DNA of 64,000 nucleotides from Pseudanabaena yagii GIHE-NHR1 (GCF_012863495.1 NZ_JAAVJL010000003.1:62001-126000); one strand, 5' to 3'; positions 34,156 through 43,060 are shown, counted from the first letter of the stretch. Made by a program: numbers and translations. Notes: generated by a model not told the origin, from the sequence alone.

Positions 34156-36429
34156 ATGCCCAACACAACTAAATTAGCGATCATTGAACCTGCGACAATT
34201 GAAGTTGGAGGCAGGACATTTGTTCCTATTGATAAAAGTTTGATTTCTCCTTGGGTTTGTGTCACTGGTGAGCATCCGATCGCTACCTTGACCTTAAAGG
34301 ACGATGATTTATTCCTAATTACGGATACATTGGGCAATATCTCAGATCTAAGCTGCCGCCTTGGTGGTATTGAAGATAGCATGGGTTTGTTTTGTCGTGA
34401 CACTAGGTTTTTGAGCCGTCTAGAGTTACAAATTAATGCGCGATCGCCTATTTCCTTTAGTAGTACAGCGCGTAAAGGCTTTGCGATGACGGTGTTATGT
34501 GCAAATCCCGAAATTGACGATGAAAAGGGTGGTCACATTAAAGCAGAAACCATTGATATCCATCGAGAAATTGTGATTAAAGGTGGTTTCTTTGAGCAGA
34601 CCCAAGTAACTAACTACAATACACATCCAGTGAGCTTTATGCTCAGTTTAAGCCTAGATGCGGATTTTCTGGATTTATTTGAAGTGAGGGGAGCTAGGCG
34701 CGAAAAAAGAGGTAACTTCCTACGCTATGTTCCCAATCAAGATCAGAAATCTGCGGAAATTCTACCTAAAGAAATTGTACTTGCCTACGAGGGACTAGAT
34801 GGCGCTTTGATGGAATCACGGGTTCAGTTTCACTCTTTTCAGCCTCAAGAAATCCAAGGCTATACTGCCATCTGGCACGTAGAATTAGCTGCCCATGAAT
34901 CGAGAACGATTGGATATCGGATTCATTTGTTTACGAATAATTCTCCAACCTCGATAGTGAGTGTGCCTGAAACCTTTACGCAGGCGAAAACTGAGGAGTT
35001 GTTAGAAGAGAAACTTTGGACAGAACAAATTACGAAAATTCAAACTGACAATAAATCTCTGAATCATGTCATTGATCGCGCTGTACAGGATATTTATTTA
35101 CTCAGACAGACATCAGAAAAGTATAACTTCCTTTCGGCAGGAGTGCCTTGGTTTTCAACTTTATTTGGCAGAGATTCGATCATTTCTGCTTCGCAAACCT
35201 TGGCTTTAGATCCCACGATCGCCCGTGATACGCTCTCCCTTTTGGCTTACTTTCAAGGCAAAGTTGATAACGAATGGCAAGATGAGCAGAAGGGGAAAAT
35301 TCTCCATGAAATCAGGCTAGGAGAGATGGCGCGTTGTCATGAAGTTCCCCATACTCCCTACTATGGAACCGTAGATGCGACTCCTCTCTGGTTAATGCTC
35401 TATGCTGAATATTATGCTTGGACTGCGGATCAGCCCACCTTAGATCAGCTATGGCCGAATGCGCTCTCGGCAATGGCATGGATCGATCGCAACTGCCAAG
35501 AAACGGGATATCTCCGTTATTATCGTTCCTCGGACAAAGGTTTGCTCAATCAGGGTTGGAAAGATTCCGAAAATTGTATTGTCAATAGTAAAGGAGAAAT
35601 CGCAGAGGGCGCGATCGCTTTATGTGAAGTGCAGGGCTATGTCTATGCCGCCAAAATCCGCATGAGTGAGTTAGCGGAAAAAAGACAGTTGTTTGATCTT
35701 GCAGATCTTTGGCGATCGCAGGCACAGGATTTAAAATCAAGATTCAATCACGATTTTTGGATGCCCGATCAAGACTATTGCGCGATCGCCTTAGATGGAA
35801 AAGGTAAACAGGTTGATAGTATTACTTCTAATGCTGGTCATTGCTTGAATTTAGGGATTTTCGATTATGAAAAAGCAATCAGTGTCGCCGCCCGTTTAAA
35901 TGCCCCTGATATGTTCAATGGTTGGGGTATTCGGACACTGAGCAGTCTATCTCCCGCTTACAATCCGATGGGATATCACATTGGTTCCGTTTGGCCCCAT
36001 GATAATAGTCTGATCGCGATCGGGATGCGATCGCATAGTCTCGTCAAACAATCCCTGAGGATTGCTCAAGGCTTAATCGATATGACGATCGCTCAGCCCT
36101 ATCACCGCCCACCTGAGTTATTGTGCGGCTATGAGCATGATGGCTTTAGTTTTCCCGTCCAATATCCTGTCGCCTGTTCACCGCAAGCTTGGGCAACGGG
36201 AAGCATCTTCCAATTAATTGCGGTTATGGTAAATTTTGTCCCCGATGCACCTAATAATCAACTTAGAATTCTCGATCCCTGCTTACTTAACTCTATCAAT
36301 CGTTTGTCGATTCAAAACCTACGAATTGGACAAACATTACTAGATTTAGAGTTTGAGCGATTAGGCGATACTACTGCCTGTCGAGTCAATAAAAAACGCG
36401 GCAATGTCCGCGTCATCATTGAGGCATAG
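34156..36429 (+). CDS. Amylo-alpha-1,6-glucosidase (glycogen-debranching family)
   Basis: A 757-residue protein. The N-terminal beta-domain (about 40-300) has FCRDTRFLSRLELQIN and FEQTQVTNYNTHPVSFML. The C-terminal GH133-like (alpha/alpha)6 catalytic domain has GVPWFSTLFGRDSIISASQ, GWKDSENCI with an acidic pair and HIGSVWPHDNSLIA. Archaeal and bacterial relatives hydrolyse alpha-1,6 branches of glycogen, and others act on smaller glucosides in compatible-solute pathways. There is no signal peptide. It follows two GT4 genes and a DUF6544 gene on the same strand. Cyanobacteria mostly debranch glycogen with GlgX, so a role in a specialised glucoside pathway seems likelier, but this is inference. 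Confidence 0.87.
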   Translation: MPNTTKLAIIEPATIEVGGRTFVPIDKSLISPWVCVTGEHPIATLTLKDDDLFLITDTLGNISDLSCRLGGIEDSMGLFCRDTRFLSRLELQINARSPISFSSTARKGFAMTVLCANPEIDDEKGGHIKAETIDIHREIVIKGGFFEQTQVTNYNTHPVSFMLSLSLDADFLDLFEVRGARREKRGNFLRYVPNQDQKSAEILPKEIVLAYEGLDGALMESRVQFHSFQPQEIQGYTAIWHVELAAHESRTIGYRIHLFTNNSPTSIVSVPETFTQAKTEELLEEKLWTEQITKIQTDNKSLNHVIDRAVQDIYLLRQTSEKYNFLSAGVPWFSTLFGRDSIISASQTLALDPTIARDTLSLLAYFQGKVDNEWQDEQKGKILHEIRLGEMARCHEVPHTPYYGTVDATPLWLMLYAEYYAWTADQPTLDQLWPNALSAMAWIDRNCQETGYLRYYRSSDKGLLNQGWKDSENCIVNSKGEIAEGAIALCEVQGYVYAAKIRMSELAEKRQLFDLADLWRSQAQDLKSRFNHDFWMPDQDYCAIALDGKGKQVDSITSNAGHCLNLGIFDYEKAISVAARLNAPDMFNGWGIRTLSSLSPAYNPMGYHIGSVWPHDNSLIAIGMRSHSLVKQSLRIAQGLIDMTIAQPYHRPPELLCGYEHDGFSFPVQYPVACSPQAWATGSIFQLIAVMVNFVPDAPNNQLRILDPCLLNSINRLSIQNLRIGQTLLDLEFERLGDTTACRVNKKRGNVRVIIEA

Positions 36430-36473
36430 CAGTAGCGATCGCCTTGTTATAGCTAATTTAGATAAAAACTAAA

Positions 36474-36524
36474 GCTTCGACTTCGCTCAGCTAGCTTACA
36501 CCGAGGGCTGAGCGAAGTCGAAGC
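36474..36524. repeat. GCTTCGACTTCGCTCAGC inverted repeat, copy 1
   Basis: Perfect 18-bp arms around a 15-base loop. The loop and the next 30 bp (CCCCTCTACAAATTATTTAA onward) recur almost unchanged at 63171, and the arms recur at 49970-50013. This is a dispersed repeat; similar units are common in cyanobacterial genomes. A half-unit is at 23166. Confidence 0.8.
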
Positions 36525-36587
36525 CCCTCTACAAATTATTTAAAACAACTATAATTCGTAATGCTGTAATTTCTGAAATAGAATCAA

Positions 36588-37952
36588 TCAAATTAGAGAG
36601 ATTAATGGCTTAGTAGCATTGATGTAGAGGAAGCGATCGCTTGTTTGTTCTTTCACAACCGTGAATCCCCAACTGGTGATCAAATCTAGCAATTCTTGTT
36701 TTTTATCTATCCATCGGCTGATGGTTTCTGCAATCAATAAACTGCCGCCACCTTTGAGGGTGCGATGGGCTTCTTGGAGATAGTCGGCATAGTTTAAGCC
36801 CATGAGGGATAGAGAAAAGATGGCGACATCGAGGGTTGCATCGGGGAGAGGTGTATGGGCGATGTCACAGGCTTGTACTTTGGCGTTGATGGCGATGTGG
36901 TCGAAGGAATGGACTTGGTGATTGGGAAGTAATTCGGCTAGTTTGGCTTCACCGCAACCAAAGTCACCGATTTGGAGATTGGTATAGTTTTGGAGCTTTT
37001 CGGCGATTTTTTTGTAGGGAATTTCTTGCCATGTTTCACGGGCGGCGCGATAGAGGTGGTGGTATTGATACCATTCTTCGGGATGTGCTTTGAGGCGATC
37101 GCCTGTGGTGTGGCTGTAGGAATTATTGAAGCGGTTGTTCATCGCTGAGAAGTCCCCAAAGCGGCGTTGTAGGATTTTAGCGATCGCGGCGGGTAAGGGA
37201 ACGCGCAATTCTTCGCGGTTGATTTCATAGATGTCGCCACTTTCGACGCGATCGATCCATGTTTGCAGGGCTTCTCCTGCTTTTTGGAGGACGACTTTTT
37301 CCGATGCAAGTTCGCCCTTGGGAATTACGCCATCGATCGCCGTGTCAGCGAGGGATTTTTTCCATTGGATGCGACTCCATCGGTATTGGCGATCCCATGA
37401 CCAGATATCGCCTTGATGGTCGAGGATGACTTGGGGAATGATTACTTCTACTTTGGCAAATGATGATTTTTGGCGATAGATGCGTCCGACTAGTTGCTCG
37501 TATTCGGCATGAGTCCAAGGAAGGCTGGCGATAATCAGGCGATCGCATACATATTGCAATCCATCTACGCCTGTACCGATGGGAGCCGTGCCGATGAGAA
37601 TGTCGATTTCTCTGGCGATGAATTTCTGTTTGGCGGAATCACGTTCTTTGGTGTCTTCTACGCCTGTGAATAAGCCCACCTTGTAACCTGCGGCGGCGAT
37701 CGCTTTGCGGAGTGGTTCGACCATGCCTTCGACATAGTGGGTATAGATGAGGGTTCCTGTTTTGAGATGGGTGATGATTGTGTCGATTTTGGCTGAGAGG
37801 AGGACTTGCTCGACGGCGAGGGGGCTGGTTTTGATGGCGGCGATGAGTTGGGGGCGCAGGTGTTCACCTGAGATTTCGGGAAAGCTTTCGGCGATCGCAA
37901 TCTTGTAATTGGGACGATAGCGGATGCCATAGAGCATCAGTTTTTCGTGCAT
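36588..37952 (-). CDS. 5'-truncated helicase C-terminal domain fused to Rrp8-like methyltransferase
   Basis: A 454-residue frame. Residues 1-180 match only the second RecA lobe of an SF2 helicase: TGTLIYTHYVEGMVEPLRKA, then AREIDILIGTAPIGTGVDG and HAEYEQLVGRIYRQ (motifs V and VI). Residues 300-450 form a class I methyltransferase with LQIGDFGCGEAKLAELL, VQACDIAHTPLPD and FSLSLMGLNYADYLQEAHRT, close to the Rrp8 type. The first lobe with the Walker A and DEAD boxes is absent. The frame is open only ten codons above the ATG, next to the unknown 37970 gene. It is probably the 3' remainder of a larger gene cut when the methylase pair arrived. A truncated but expressed protein is possible. Confidence 0.7.
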   Translation of the reverse strand: MHEKLMLYGIRYRPNYKIAIAESFPEISGEHLRPQLIAAIKTSPLAVEQVLLSAKIDTIITHLKTGTLIYTHYVEGMVEPLRKAIAAAGYKVGLFTGVEDTKERDSAKQKFIAREIDILIGTAPIGTGVDGLQYVCDRLIIASLPWTHAEYEQLVGRIYRQKSSFAKVEVIIPQVILDHQGDIWSWDRQYRWSRIQWKKSLADTAIDGVIPKGELASEKVVLQKAGEALQTWIDRVESGDIYEINREELRVPLPAAIAKILQRRFGDFSAMNNRFNNSYSHTTGDRLKAHPEEWYQYHHLYRAARETWQEIPYKKIAEKLQNYTNLQIGDFGCGEAKLAELLPNHQVHSFDHIAINAKVQACDIAHTPLPDATLDVAIFSLSLMGLNYADYLQEAHRTLKGGGSLLIAETISRWIDKKQELLDLITSWGFTVVKEQTSDRFLYINATKPLISLI

Positions 37953-37969
37953 GGCGAGGGCGTTGGCAA

Positions 37970-38572
37970 TTATATATGTTTACTAAGTGGGTCTAACACC
38001 TCTTCCTTGAGCATATATATCGCTTCTTTTACAGCTTGTGTTAGAGAATCTATATCTTTAAGCACATGGTTAAGATAGCCTGTATTTAAAGCAATGTGTG
38101 CATGTGGCCAAATATGACAATGTGGATAGCAAGACGAATCTGAACATTCTATATGTAGATGCAAACTTTGCTTGTATTTTGCATGAGCGGCGTTATCTGG
38201 TTCATTTGGATCACAATGGAGAAGCGCAAACTCTTTCTCTTCGGATATAGATGGTTCAATCATGTAAAAATGAAGATAAGCTCTATCTAGATAGAATAAT
38301 TCTTCTCTATTCTGAGAAATTTTGTACCATCTTTCGTAATACATAGCGCGTAATTCACCAATAGTCCTAAATCTCATCTCATCGTAACGAGCATTAGGCT
38401 TTGATATATTATCTTTTGCCGCGACTATATGCTCCGTTGAACTACGACCAATAGGAGATACATCTAGTCTTTGGTAGTTTAAAGCAAGAGGTTTAAGTAA
38501 TGGCTTTACGACATTATGTCTATTTCGCAGTTTTTTATAATCAATTAAAATTCGCTTATCTTGAGTTGCCAT
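37970..38572 (-). CDS. Unknown protein coupled to an Eco57I-like methylase
   Basis: A 200-residue protein from the ATG at 38572 (MATQDKRILIDYKKL); a longer start at 38593 would overlap the methylase more. I do not recognise the family. It has an arginine/tyrosine-rich middle (RTIGELRAMYYERWYKIS) and a Cys/His-rich block, HLHIECSDSSCYPHCHIWPH, that could bind metal, followed by HAHIALNTGYLNHVLKDID. It starts inside the end of the methylase gene (17-bp overlap), so the two are translationally coupled. A cognate nuclease, specificity or regulatory role for the methylase is possible but unproven. Composition is AT-rich and free of HIP1 sites, like the methylase. Confidence 0.65.
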   Translation of the reverse strand: MATQDKRILIDYKKLRNRHNVVKPLLKPLALNYQRLDVSPIGRSSTEHIVAAKDNISKPNARYDEMRFRTIGELRAMYYERWYKISQNREELFYLDRAYLHFYMIEPSISEEKEFALLHCDPNEPDNAAHAKYKQSLHLHIECSDSSCYPHCHIWPHAHIALNTGYLNHVLKDIDSLTQAVKEAIYMLKEEVLDPLSKHI

Positions 38573-41222
38573 ATATAGCCAGTTCTTCCTCACTAAATCC
38601 GTATAAATCAGCTACAATATGGTCAATTTCTGTCTCGATATCTATAATTTCAGAGCCTGAAGCAAGCAGACGTTTATCAACGAGAAGTAGCAAGTTGTGC
38701 ATGGTAGAAGAATTTACTTTTGTTGGATCTGGAACAGGAGTCTTAAGCAAGCTTTTAGGTTCTAACATAGAATACCCACTGCCATATTTATGAGAATGTT
38801 CGGAGATGTAACGATAGCAAACACTCGAATTTAAGACAGCAGCAAAGTATCGCAGTAGCTCACTTTCAACATTGCGCTCCTTAGGAAAAATCACTGGAGA
38901 TCGAACAACAGCAAATTTACCCGCACTATCAATTGAAAATCTAGGCATAATCGCTAAGTGTGGACTAACAATTTTTGCTTGCTGTAAATATTCAGATCGA
39001 GATCTTTCTAATTCCCACCAAAGAACTTGATTTTTTCGCACTGCGGCACGAGCCTCTAACTTTACTTTATGTTGTAATAAGTACTCCCATGTTTTTGGAT
39101 ATCTTAGTTTAAGATCATCTTCATTAAGCTTTTTACCTTCAGCATATGGATAAAACAAATAACTTTCTGTCTGTTTAGGAGTAGTATAAGATTCCATTTC
39201 ACGATCTGAAAGAAATGGAATAAAAATACCATCTTCTCCTTTTGGTATTTGCCATCTTGGAACTATAAATACCTCGTTACTACCAGTTTGAACGCCTACT
39301 CGAATATTCATAAACTCACCAATAGTTGGGAGTAATTTTAATTTGCGTTCGATACTAGCAGTTGTAGGAGTTTGTATTATCCATTCATCAGATTCAAAAA
39401 CATCTTGATTCACATTGAAAATATTGTAAAATTTGGTTTCTGACTGACGACCTTCGACTATATCTTGTAACGCTTTCCCCAATAATTCTTGGCATTGAGC
39501 AATAGTAGCCATAGGTGCTTGATCCAAACTATAGCGTTTCTGGAAAATCAGAAGAATAACATAAGTATTGACATCCCCGAAAACTTGAATAGCGGAAAGA
39601 TCTACTAAACAACGAATCCAAGCTGTTTGAGAAATAAGGTTGCGAATTCCAGAATCACTTTTTGACAAAAGGAATTTATGGGGTAAAACAAATAGACCAT
39701 ATCCACCAGGTTTCAAGGATTCTATCGCTATCTTTAAGAAAGCTAAAGATAAATCTACTTTTCCCTGAGAAGTAGTTCCCATAAAATCAGCAACTCTCGC
39801 TCTTGTTGCTTCATTTTGATCTCCTAATGATACAAATGGTGGATTAGCAATAACAGCACCAAAACTATTTTTTAATTCTGGATGGTCTTGAGTATACTTA
39901 ATAGCTTCCTCCACTTTTATTTCAAGATTAGATGGTAATTTATCTGTAAGAACTAAATAGAGCAAAGAAAGTGATAAGAGAGCTGAATGGCATGCATTGG
40001 GATCAATATCTAGACCAGTTACATTGCTAAATGCTGTTTCGATAAATTCAGTTGTTATGCCACCTTGGGTAGGATCGCATTGAATCTCCAAAAGTGTTCT
40101 CAAAAAAATACCAGAACCGATAGCAGGTTCCAATGTACGCAATCTCTTAAACTCCATCGGTGGCATTTGCTCACGTAGATATCTTGCAAAAAAACCTGCT
40201 ATAAATTGAGGCGTATAAACACTACCATGAGCTTTGTTTTGTATTTCATCTGGTAAAGGTGGAAAGAAACTAAGCTGATCGGCATCATTTTCTGTAAATC
40301 TTAAAAGACTGGTATATCTTTCATAAATACGACTCAGAGCATGTTTGGATATGAGAGAGAAGTCATATTTATAGGGCTTTGCGTATTTGATTCTATAAAA
40401 ATCTCTTACAAGAACTTCTAGGGTTTGTCCATCTAGACCATCAAAAACACTAAGTAAAGATTCATCTATTAGATATTGTGGTATTTCTTTTTGATCAAAA
40501 TATTCGAGAGTTCTAAAAATTGCTTTGCGAATTGTTAATTGTTCACCTCTAGATTGAATAACGTTCTCAAACAAAGCTTGCGAATTTGAAAACTCCTCAG
40601 CCCTAAATGGGTAAAGACGACGAAAATTATCTTCAACCGCTCTAGTAAATATAATTGCATTAAACAGAGCAGACAACTCTCTATTAGAGATTGAGTTTCC
40701 CATCTCAGAATATAAATTGCGCTTCCAAAATGAAATTGTATTGATTAGGGCATCATCTAGAGCAGGAAGATTAGGATTTTGTCTCTTTCCTGAAATTTGC
40801 TCAAATGCTTTGCTTCTCAAATTATCTAAATTATCATGAGAAATATGACGAGTTTCTACAATTTTCTCTGGATCACAACGGTTAAAAATATACGAAATTT
40901 GGTCAGATTCGATCTGAATATGCCAATCAACTAAATTGTTATAGGATATGTTGAGTAATCGTTTTCTTTCTTCATAATTCAGATCCGAATATCTTCTTTG
41001 GAGGAAAGTTATGACAGCTTGGTTTTCTAGACCATGTTCAATTATTAAATGAGCTTTTGCAAATTCATTGGTTGAGGGTATTTCTAAAATATCACTTGGA
41101 GTCCACCCAAAATTGTGAGCAAAATCATTCAAAATTCTTGCACGGTCAGTGGTCGGCAGTTTTGATGCCGATGTAAGTTGCAAAACAGTGCTGTACAACC
41201 CAGAAACCATTCCCATCCTCAA
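38556..41222 (-). CDS. Eco57I-like N6-adenine DNA methylase (probable type IIG or BREX/PglX-like)
   Basis: An 888-residue protein. An N-terminal helical region of about 330 residues precedes SVYTPQFIAGFFARYL, the AdoMet motif I LRTLEPAIGSGIFLRTLLEI (about 360-380) and the catalytic NPPF tetrad in GAVIANPPFVSLGDQN (near 460). A C-terminal target-recognition-like region follows (VGVQTGSNEVFIVPRW, then SGYSMLEPKSLLKTPVPDP). The overall pattern is that of N6-adenine methylases with Eco57I/TaqI-type domains. I do not see a clear PD-(D/E)XK site, so cleavage may need a partner. No HIP1 site occurs from about 37.9 to 41.5 kb, which points to recent acquisition. It probably serves phage defence. Confidence 0.85.
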   Translation of the reverse strand: MRMGMVSGLYSTVLQLTSASKLPTTDRARILNDFAHNFGWTPSDILEIPSTNEFAKAHLIIEHGLENQAVITFLQRRYSDLNYEERKRLLNISYNNLVDWHIQIESDQISYIFNRCDPEKIVETRHISHDNLDNLRSKAFEQISGKRQNPNLPALDDALINTISFWKRNLYSEMGNSISNRELSALFNAIIFTRAVEDNFRRLYPFRAEEFSNSQALFENVIQSRGEQLTIRKAIFRTLEYFDQKEIPQYLIDESLLSVFDGLDGQTLEVLVRDFYRIKYAKPYKYDFSLISKHALSRIYERYTSLLRFTENDADQLSFFPPLPDEIQNKAHGSVYTPQFIAGFFARYLREQMPPMEFKRLRTLEPAIGSGIFLRTLLEIQCDPTQGGITTEFIETAFSNVTGLDIDPNACHSALLSLSLLYLVLTDKLPSNLEIKVEEAIKYTQDHPELKNSFGAVIANPPFVSLGDQNEATRARVADFMGTTSQGKVDLSLAFLKIAIESLKPGGYGLFVLPHKFLLSKSDSGIRNLISQTAWIRCLVDLSAIQVFGDVNTYVILLIFQKRYSLDQAPMATIAQCQELLGKALQDIVEGRQSETKFYNIFNVNQDVFESDEWIIQTPTTASIERKLKLLPTIGEFMNIRVGVQTGSNEVFIVPRWQIPKGEDGIFIPFLSDREMESYTTPKQTESYLFYPYAEGKKLNEDDLKLRYPKTWEYLLQHKVKLEARAAVRKNQVLWWELERSRSEYLQQAKIVSPHLAIMPRFSIDSAGKFAVVRSPVIFPKERNVESELLRYFAAVLNSSVCYRYISEHSHKYGSGYSMLEPKSLLKTPVPDPTKVNSSTMHNLLLLVDKRLLASGSEIIDIETEIDHIVADLYGFSEEELAIYGNSR

Positions 41223-41389
41223 ATTTTTTCAAGACTTCTCATAGTAACACCTTAACAACAAGCATATACCACAAAAAATAGTGTTGCTATTAAAATAATC
41301 ATGATCTAGAACAATTGCAATATTTATCATTAAAAACTTAGTATGAATTCACTGTAATCTCAAAGAGCGTAGTATTTTGGTATTCCCTT

Positions 41390-41610
41390 ATCGCTGTTTG
41401 GTTTTGAGTAAATAGGTGATCGGGTTTTGGGTTGTGAGGGGCGATCGATGTTTGATGTTGAATTTAGGCGATCTTTTGTGGGTGATGAAGGAGCGATCGC
41501 TGTTTGATGTGGGGAATAGGCGATCGGGTTTTGTGGGTGAAGAAGGTGCGATCGATGTTTGATTTGAGGGAAAAGGTGATCGGTTTAGGGTGATGAGAGG
41601 CGATCGCGCT
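41390..41610 (+). repeat. A/B repeat array 1 (four A-B pairs)
   Basis: Alternating units of 24-28 bp: A-type (GCGATCGCTGTTTGATGTGG...AATAG) and B-type (GCGATCGGGTTTTGTGGGTG...). The array begins with a partial A unit at 41390 and ends with GCGATCGC just before the BrnA gene. It lies in the 395-bp gap downstream of the methylase, where I see no gene. Confidence 0.85.
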
Positions 41611-41617
41611 CAATTAT

Positions 41618-41851
41618 TCACACCTTACCCTGCTTTGCATAAGCATCCACAAGATTGGAGATCATCTCTTGATATGAAGAATTGCGGCGTTTAGCCTCGC
41701 GCTTAAAAAACTCAATACTTTCTTGAGTAAATTCCATCGTAATTGTTACCGTCTTTTGCCTCGGAATTAACTGATTCACTGGAGGCAAAAAATCTTTAAC
41801 AATAGTGACATTCCCAATTGGTTCAGCAGGATCAGGAATTGTGTTGTTCAT
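41618..41851 (-). CDS. BrnA-type antitoxin
   Basis: A 77-residue protein from the ATG at 41851. It begins with an acidic, proline-rich stretch and ends with a ribbon-helix-helix-like segment (KTVTITMEFTQESIEFFKRE, then SSYQEMISNLVDAYA). It lies directly downstream of, and overlaps by 20 bp, a BrnT-type toxin gene. The toxin-first order is the normal BrnTA arrangement. BrnA binds and neutralises BrnT and usually represses the operon. A longer start at 41887 would overlap the toxin far more and is not needed. The pair is one of the small modules bounded by A/B repeat arrays. Confidence 0.8.
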   Translation of the reverse strand: MNNTIPDPAEPIGNVTIVKDFLPPVNQLIPRQKTVTITMEFTQESIEFFKREAKRRNSSYQEMISNLVDAYAKQGKV

Positions 41852-42110
41852 AAAATTTCCTCCATTTACGCCATTGAGCAGCTCCAAATATCCGAATCAC
41901 TCCATCTCGATAAGTAAAACGCACTGTCAATACAAGATCATCTACTTTTCCGATACAAAACCAACGTTCCTCCAACTCACTATGTTCCGAATCATGGACA
42001 ATCAATCGGTTGGGATCGAAAAAAGCATATTGAGCAGTTTCAAAATCTAAGCCATGCTTTGCCTTGTTATCAGCATCTTTTTGCTCATCCCACTCGAAAG
42101 TGGTACTCAT
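41832..42110 (-). CDS. BrnT-family ribonuclease toxin
   Basis: A 92-residue protein of the BrnT family (RelE-like fold): FEWDEQKDADNKAKHGLDFE at the N-terminus, HSELEERWFCIGKVDDLVL in the middle and FTYRDGVIRIFGAAQWRKWR at the end. BrnT toxins cleave RNA and stop growth when free of BrnA. The usual C-terminal RxISAR.A..ER pattern is only partly kept here (RIFGAAQWRKWRK), so activity could be altered. It is the first gene of the BrnTA module, and A/B repeats lie upstream at 42200. No other gene is attached. Confidence 0.85.
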   Translation of the reverse strand: MSTTFEWDEQKDADNKAKHGLDFETAQYAFFDPNRLIVHDSEHSELEERWFCIGKVDDLVLTVRFTYRDGVIRIFGAAQWRKWRKFYEQHNS

Positions 42111-42199
42111 ATCATATAAACCATAAGCATTTTAATCGACAATTTACAACTGCTTGGAGACATTTAAATTTTACAACCACTTTTAGCTTTTTGGTGTGA

Positions 42200-42366
42200 A
42201 ATCGCTGTTTGATGTGGGAATAGGCGATTGGGTTTTATGGGTGTTGAGGGGCGATCGCTGTTTGATTTGTGGGAATAGGCGATCGGGTTTTGGGTGTTGA
42301 GGGGCGATCGCTTTTGATTTGGGAAATAGGCGATCGGTTTTTGTGGGTGATGAAGGTGCGATCTCT
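42200..42366 (+). repeat. A/B repeat array 2 (three A-B pairs)
   Basis: Three A-B pairs in the same orientation as array 1. The last unit runs into GCGATCT, four bases before the stop codon of the MazF-type gene. Here the first half-site has lost its leading GCG (AAATCGCTGTTTGATG). Confidence 0.85.
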
Positions 42367-42369
42367 GCC

Positions 42370-42693
42370 TTACAAACTTAAATCCAATGCAAAAATAATC
42401 GCTTGCTTGATTTGTAACATCACATCACTTGGCAAATCTCCCAACTTGCGTTCTAATCTTGCAGTAGGAATAGAAGCAATACCCTGAACATTAGCTATAG
42501 ATGATTGATTGAGAAACTTCAAGTTAGGAAGTACGACTTCATACTCACTATTTCTATACTGAGTCGTCAGAGGAACATAAATTGCTAAAACTCTTGGAGG
42601 ATTTGCATCATAACGAGAAACAATGACAACAGGACGAGTCTTCGCAGCTATGCCTAAATCCGCTAACCAAACTTCACCCTGCTTAATATTCAT
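42370..42693 (-). CDS. MazF/PemK-type toxin, intact copy
   Basis: A 107-residue protein of the MazF/PemK/CcdB fold: MNIKQGEVWLADLGIAAKTR with the RPVVIVSR strand, YVPLTTQYRNSEYEV and a closing DLPSDVMLQIKQAIIFALDL. These toxins are sequence-specific endoribonucleases. The start overlaps the stop of the 58-residue antitoxin gene by 11 bp. A nearly identical pair lies at 45401-45889, where the toxin is frameshifted, so this is the only intact copy. The module is bounded by A/B arrays on both sides. Conserved Arg and Thr residues of the active region are in place. Confidence 0.9.
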   Translation of the reverse strand: MNIKQGEVWLADLGIAAKTRPVVIVSRYDANPPRVLAIYVPLTTQYRNSEYEVVLPNLKFLNQSSIANVQGIASIPTARLERKLGDLPSDVMLQIKQAIIFALDLSL

Positions 42694-42859
42694 CCAGCAA
42701 ATCCAATACCTCTTGTTCCACAGACCGCGATCGCAAAATATCTAACGCATCCCGATCAGCTAAATCAATTATTTCCAAAATGAACTGTCTCGCCAATTCA
42801 GCAACATCTGGTTGCCATTTGGCTAATCTTACACTTAATGTTTCCGCTAAAGTATCCAT
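42683..42859 (-). CDS. Antitoxin of the MazF-type pair
   Basis: A 58-residue protein read directly from the minus strand: it starts MDTLAETLSVRLAKWQPDVA and ends EQEVLDLLDEY. It is acidic and helical, as expected of an antitoxin C-terminus, but I do not recognise a named DNA-binding family. It precedes the MazF gene and overlaps it by 11 bp (42683-42693), the normal antitoxin-first order. A copy with few substitutions is at 45713-45889. Function is inferred from position and size. Confidence 0.75.
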   Translation of the reverse strand: MDTLAETLSVRLAKWQPDVAELARQFILEIIDLADRDALDILRSRSVEQEVLDLLDEY

Positions 42860-42911
42860 ACTTTACCTTTGCTTAAATCATCAATCTAACCTAGATTAAC
42901 ATACTTGATGA

Positions 42912-43059
42912 GAGGCGATCAGGTTTATGTATGGTGTGGTGCGATCGCTGTTTGATGTGGGGAATAGGCGATCGGGTGTTGGGTGGTGAGGGGAGATCAC
43001 TGATTGATTTGGAGAAATAGGCGATCGGGTTTTGTGGGTGGTAAGGGGCGATCGCTGTC
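42912..43059 (+). repeat. A/B repeat array 3
   Basis: It starts with a B-type unit at 42914 (GCGATCAGGTTTATG), then A-B-A-B, and ends GCGATCGCTG against the VapC stop codon. One A unit has a degenerate AGATCACTG head. Orientation is the same as in the other arrays. Confidence 0.85.
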
Positions 43060-43060
43060 C

